Shown here piece by piece: positions 22,018-22,834 of a stretch of 22,834 nucleotides of DNA (position 1 is its first letter; each line of letters starts with the position of its first letter). The position numbers and the translations under genes are program-made. The notes under the pieces were generated by a model. That model did no database searches. It saw only the letters and a program-made list of their open reading frames with translations, and was not told the DNA's origin. This DNA is from Candidatus Falkowiibacteriota bacterium (GTDB lineage Bacteria; Patescibacteriota; Patescibacteriia; Patescibacteriales; UBA12075). The stretch covers positions 1-22,834 of the forward strand of contig QMNH01000001.1 in the NCBI GenBank assembly GCA_003647675.1. Direction: 5' to 3'.

Positions 22018-22043
22018 AATTAATTTCCTTTTGTAAATTATGA

Positions 22044-22834
22044 TTATTGATGTATAGTTCTCATTCTGAAATAATAATCCGGTATACCGCCAGTTACTGG
22101 CGTAGTGCCGGTAGCTCCTATAACTTCCCAGGATACGGTTGATGTATATACAGCCTCATCTTTTATAACTGAAATCTGAGTTTGCGAATCAAACCGATAG
22201 ACAAATGAGAATTCTTGATAATCATTATTTGTTGAATTCGTAGTCTGCCAAGATTGTACATGTCCCCCGGAGGATAGGAAAGTGTCGGTTGTCAATACAC
22301 TGGAAATAGCTATAGCAGTTATAGCCGCTGTGGCTGTTTCCCAACCTCTCTGCACTGATAGGTCAGGGTGTTCAATCACATACCCTTTATAGTTGATATC
22401 CCCCGCAGTATACCCGCTCAGCCTTACGGTTACGTTATCAAATAATCTGGCGCCTCGCATCATGTTAGAGTTTAAACCAGAAGCGCTGTATTTGGTTAGG
22501 TTTACTTTTAAGAACGATTCATTTTCAGTAACTGAGGTAATGATAACATCCTTATAAGTTTCCCCTATACTATCGCCCGCGAAACTTTGAACAGTAGCTC
22601 CTGATATAGATATTACTTGCCATTCCGCCCAGTTCGTTACGTTCGGGAAGTCTAAGTATATGAGTAACGTTGTTGCAGTCGTCAACATGTCGTTTACAAG
22701 TGATTCCTCCATTAACGTGTCCAGTGTTTGACCTCTCGCATAAGTGAGGCTATATGATTCCCCTAAATCAACTGAACTTATAATCGTGGAGTTGGCTGTT
22801 GTCGTCAGGTTATCCAACCCCCTTTGTACAGATA
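22044..22834 (-). CDS. partial structural (tail) protein, 5' end outside window
   Basis: A TTG at 22815-22817 would give 257 residues, but the frame stays open to the window edge and the TTG directly abuts a G-run, so the gene probably begins outside the window. The visible protein is Thr/Ser-rich and beta-rich. It contains an internal repeat: the segment at the window edge (SVQRG, then eleven or so residues, then TIISSV) resembles DLSVQRGWETATAAITAIAI about 160 residues later. By position and composition it is a tail or baseplate structural protein; the family is not recognised. Confidence 0.65.
   Translation of the reverse strand, partial: SVQRGLDNLTTTANSTIISSVDLGESYSLTYARGQTLDTLMEESLVNDMLTTATTLLIYLDFPNVTNWAEWQVISISGATVQSFAGDSIGETYKDVIITSVTENESFLKVNLTKYSASGLNSNMMRGARLFDNVTVRLSGYTAGDINYKGYVIEHPDLSVQRGWETATAAITAIAISSVLTTDTFLSSGGHVQSWQTTNSTNNDYQEFSFVYRFDSQTQISVIKDEAVYTSTVSWEVIGATGTTPVTGGIPDYYFRMRTIHQ

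Overview
The window is a piece of an AT-rich genome of a tailed double-stranded DNA phage or prophage-like element. Every gene I can support is on the minus strand. Genes are tightly packed, with ATGA and TAATG overlaps, strong GGAGG-type ribosome binding sites and frequent TTG and GTG starts. The sequence supports a bacterial virus with Shine-Dalgarno initiation, but does not fix the host. I see no integrase, tRNA, CRISPR array or insertion sequence.

In the direction of transcription (right to left) there are three blocks. (1) 22834-19275 holds four tail or baseplate genes, the first cut by the window edge, and ends in a two-hairpin RNA or terminator. (2) 18911-3133 is a 16-kb DNA-metabolism block. 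It holds a DUF932 protein, a lysine-rich protein, an SNF2-like helicase, a RuvC-like resolvase, a zinc-ribbon protein, a degenerate uracil-DNA-glycosylase-like Fe-S protein, a Cas4/RecB-like nuclease, a Sak4-like ATPase, an SSB-like protein, a family A DNA polymerase, a J-domain protein, a primase-ATPase fusion, and a ParB-methyltransferase fusion. (3) 2807-1 holds small accessory genes, including a possible sliding clamp, a DUF4406-like protein and an overlooked 40-residue membrane protein.

The most unusual feature is a pair of related, palindrome-bounded, AT-rich intergenic elements (2901-3122 and 19001-19175). They bracket the DNA-metabolism block in opposite orientations. Each lies just upstream of a predicted promoter that opens the next block. 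They share an identical 40-bp core and a colinear 12-bp word exactly 25 bp further on, and their arms carry GCATGGGGT and GTATAC words. They could be paired control regions, replication origins or recombination sites.

Other signals are: a recurring TTTACAAAT word at gene starts; twin leader hairpins whose stems covary; eight copies of CGCTGGGG; and a lysine/arginine-rich segment (pattern RKVRKVKRK..KVK) shared by several unrelated DNA-metabolism proteins. Functional assignments come from motifs read by eye; no database search was run.
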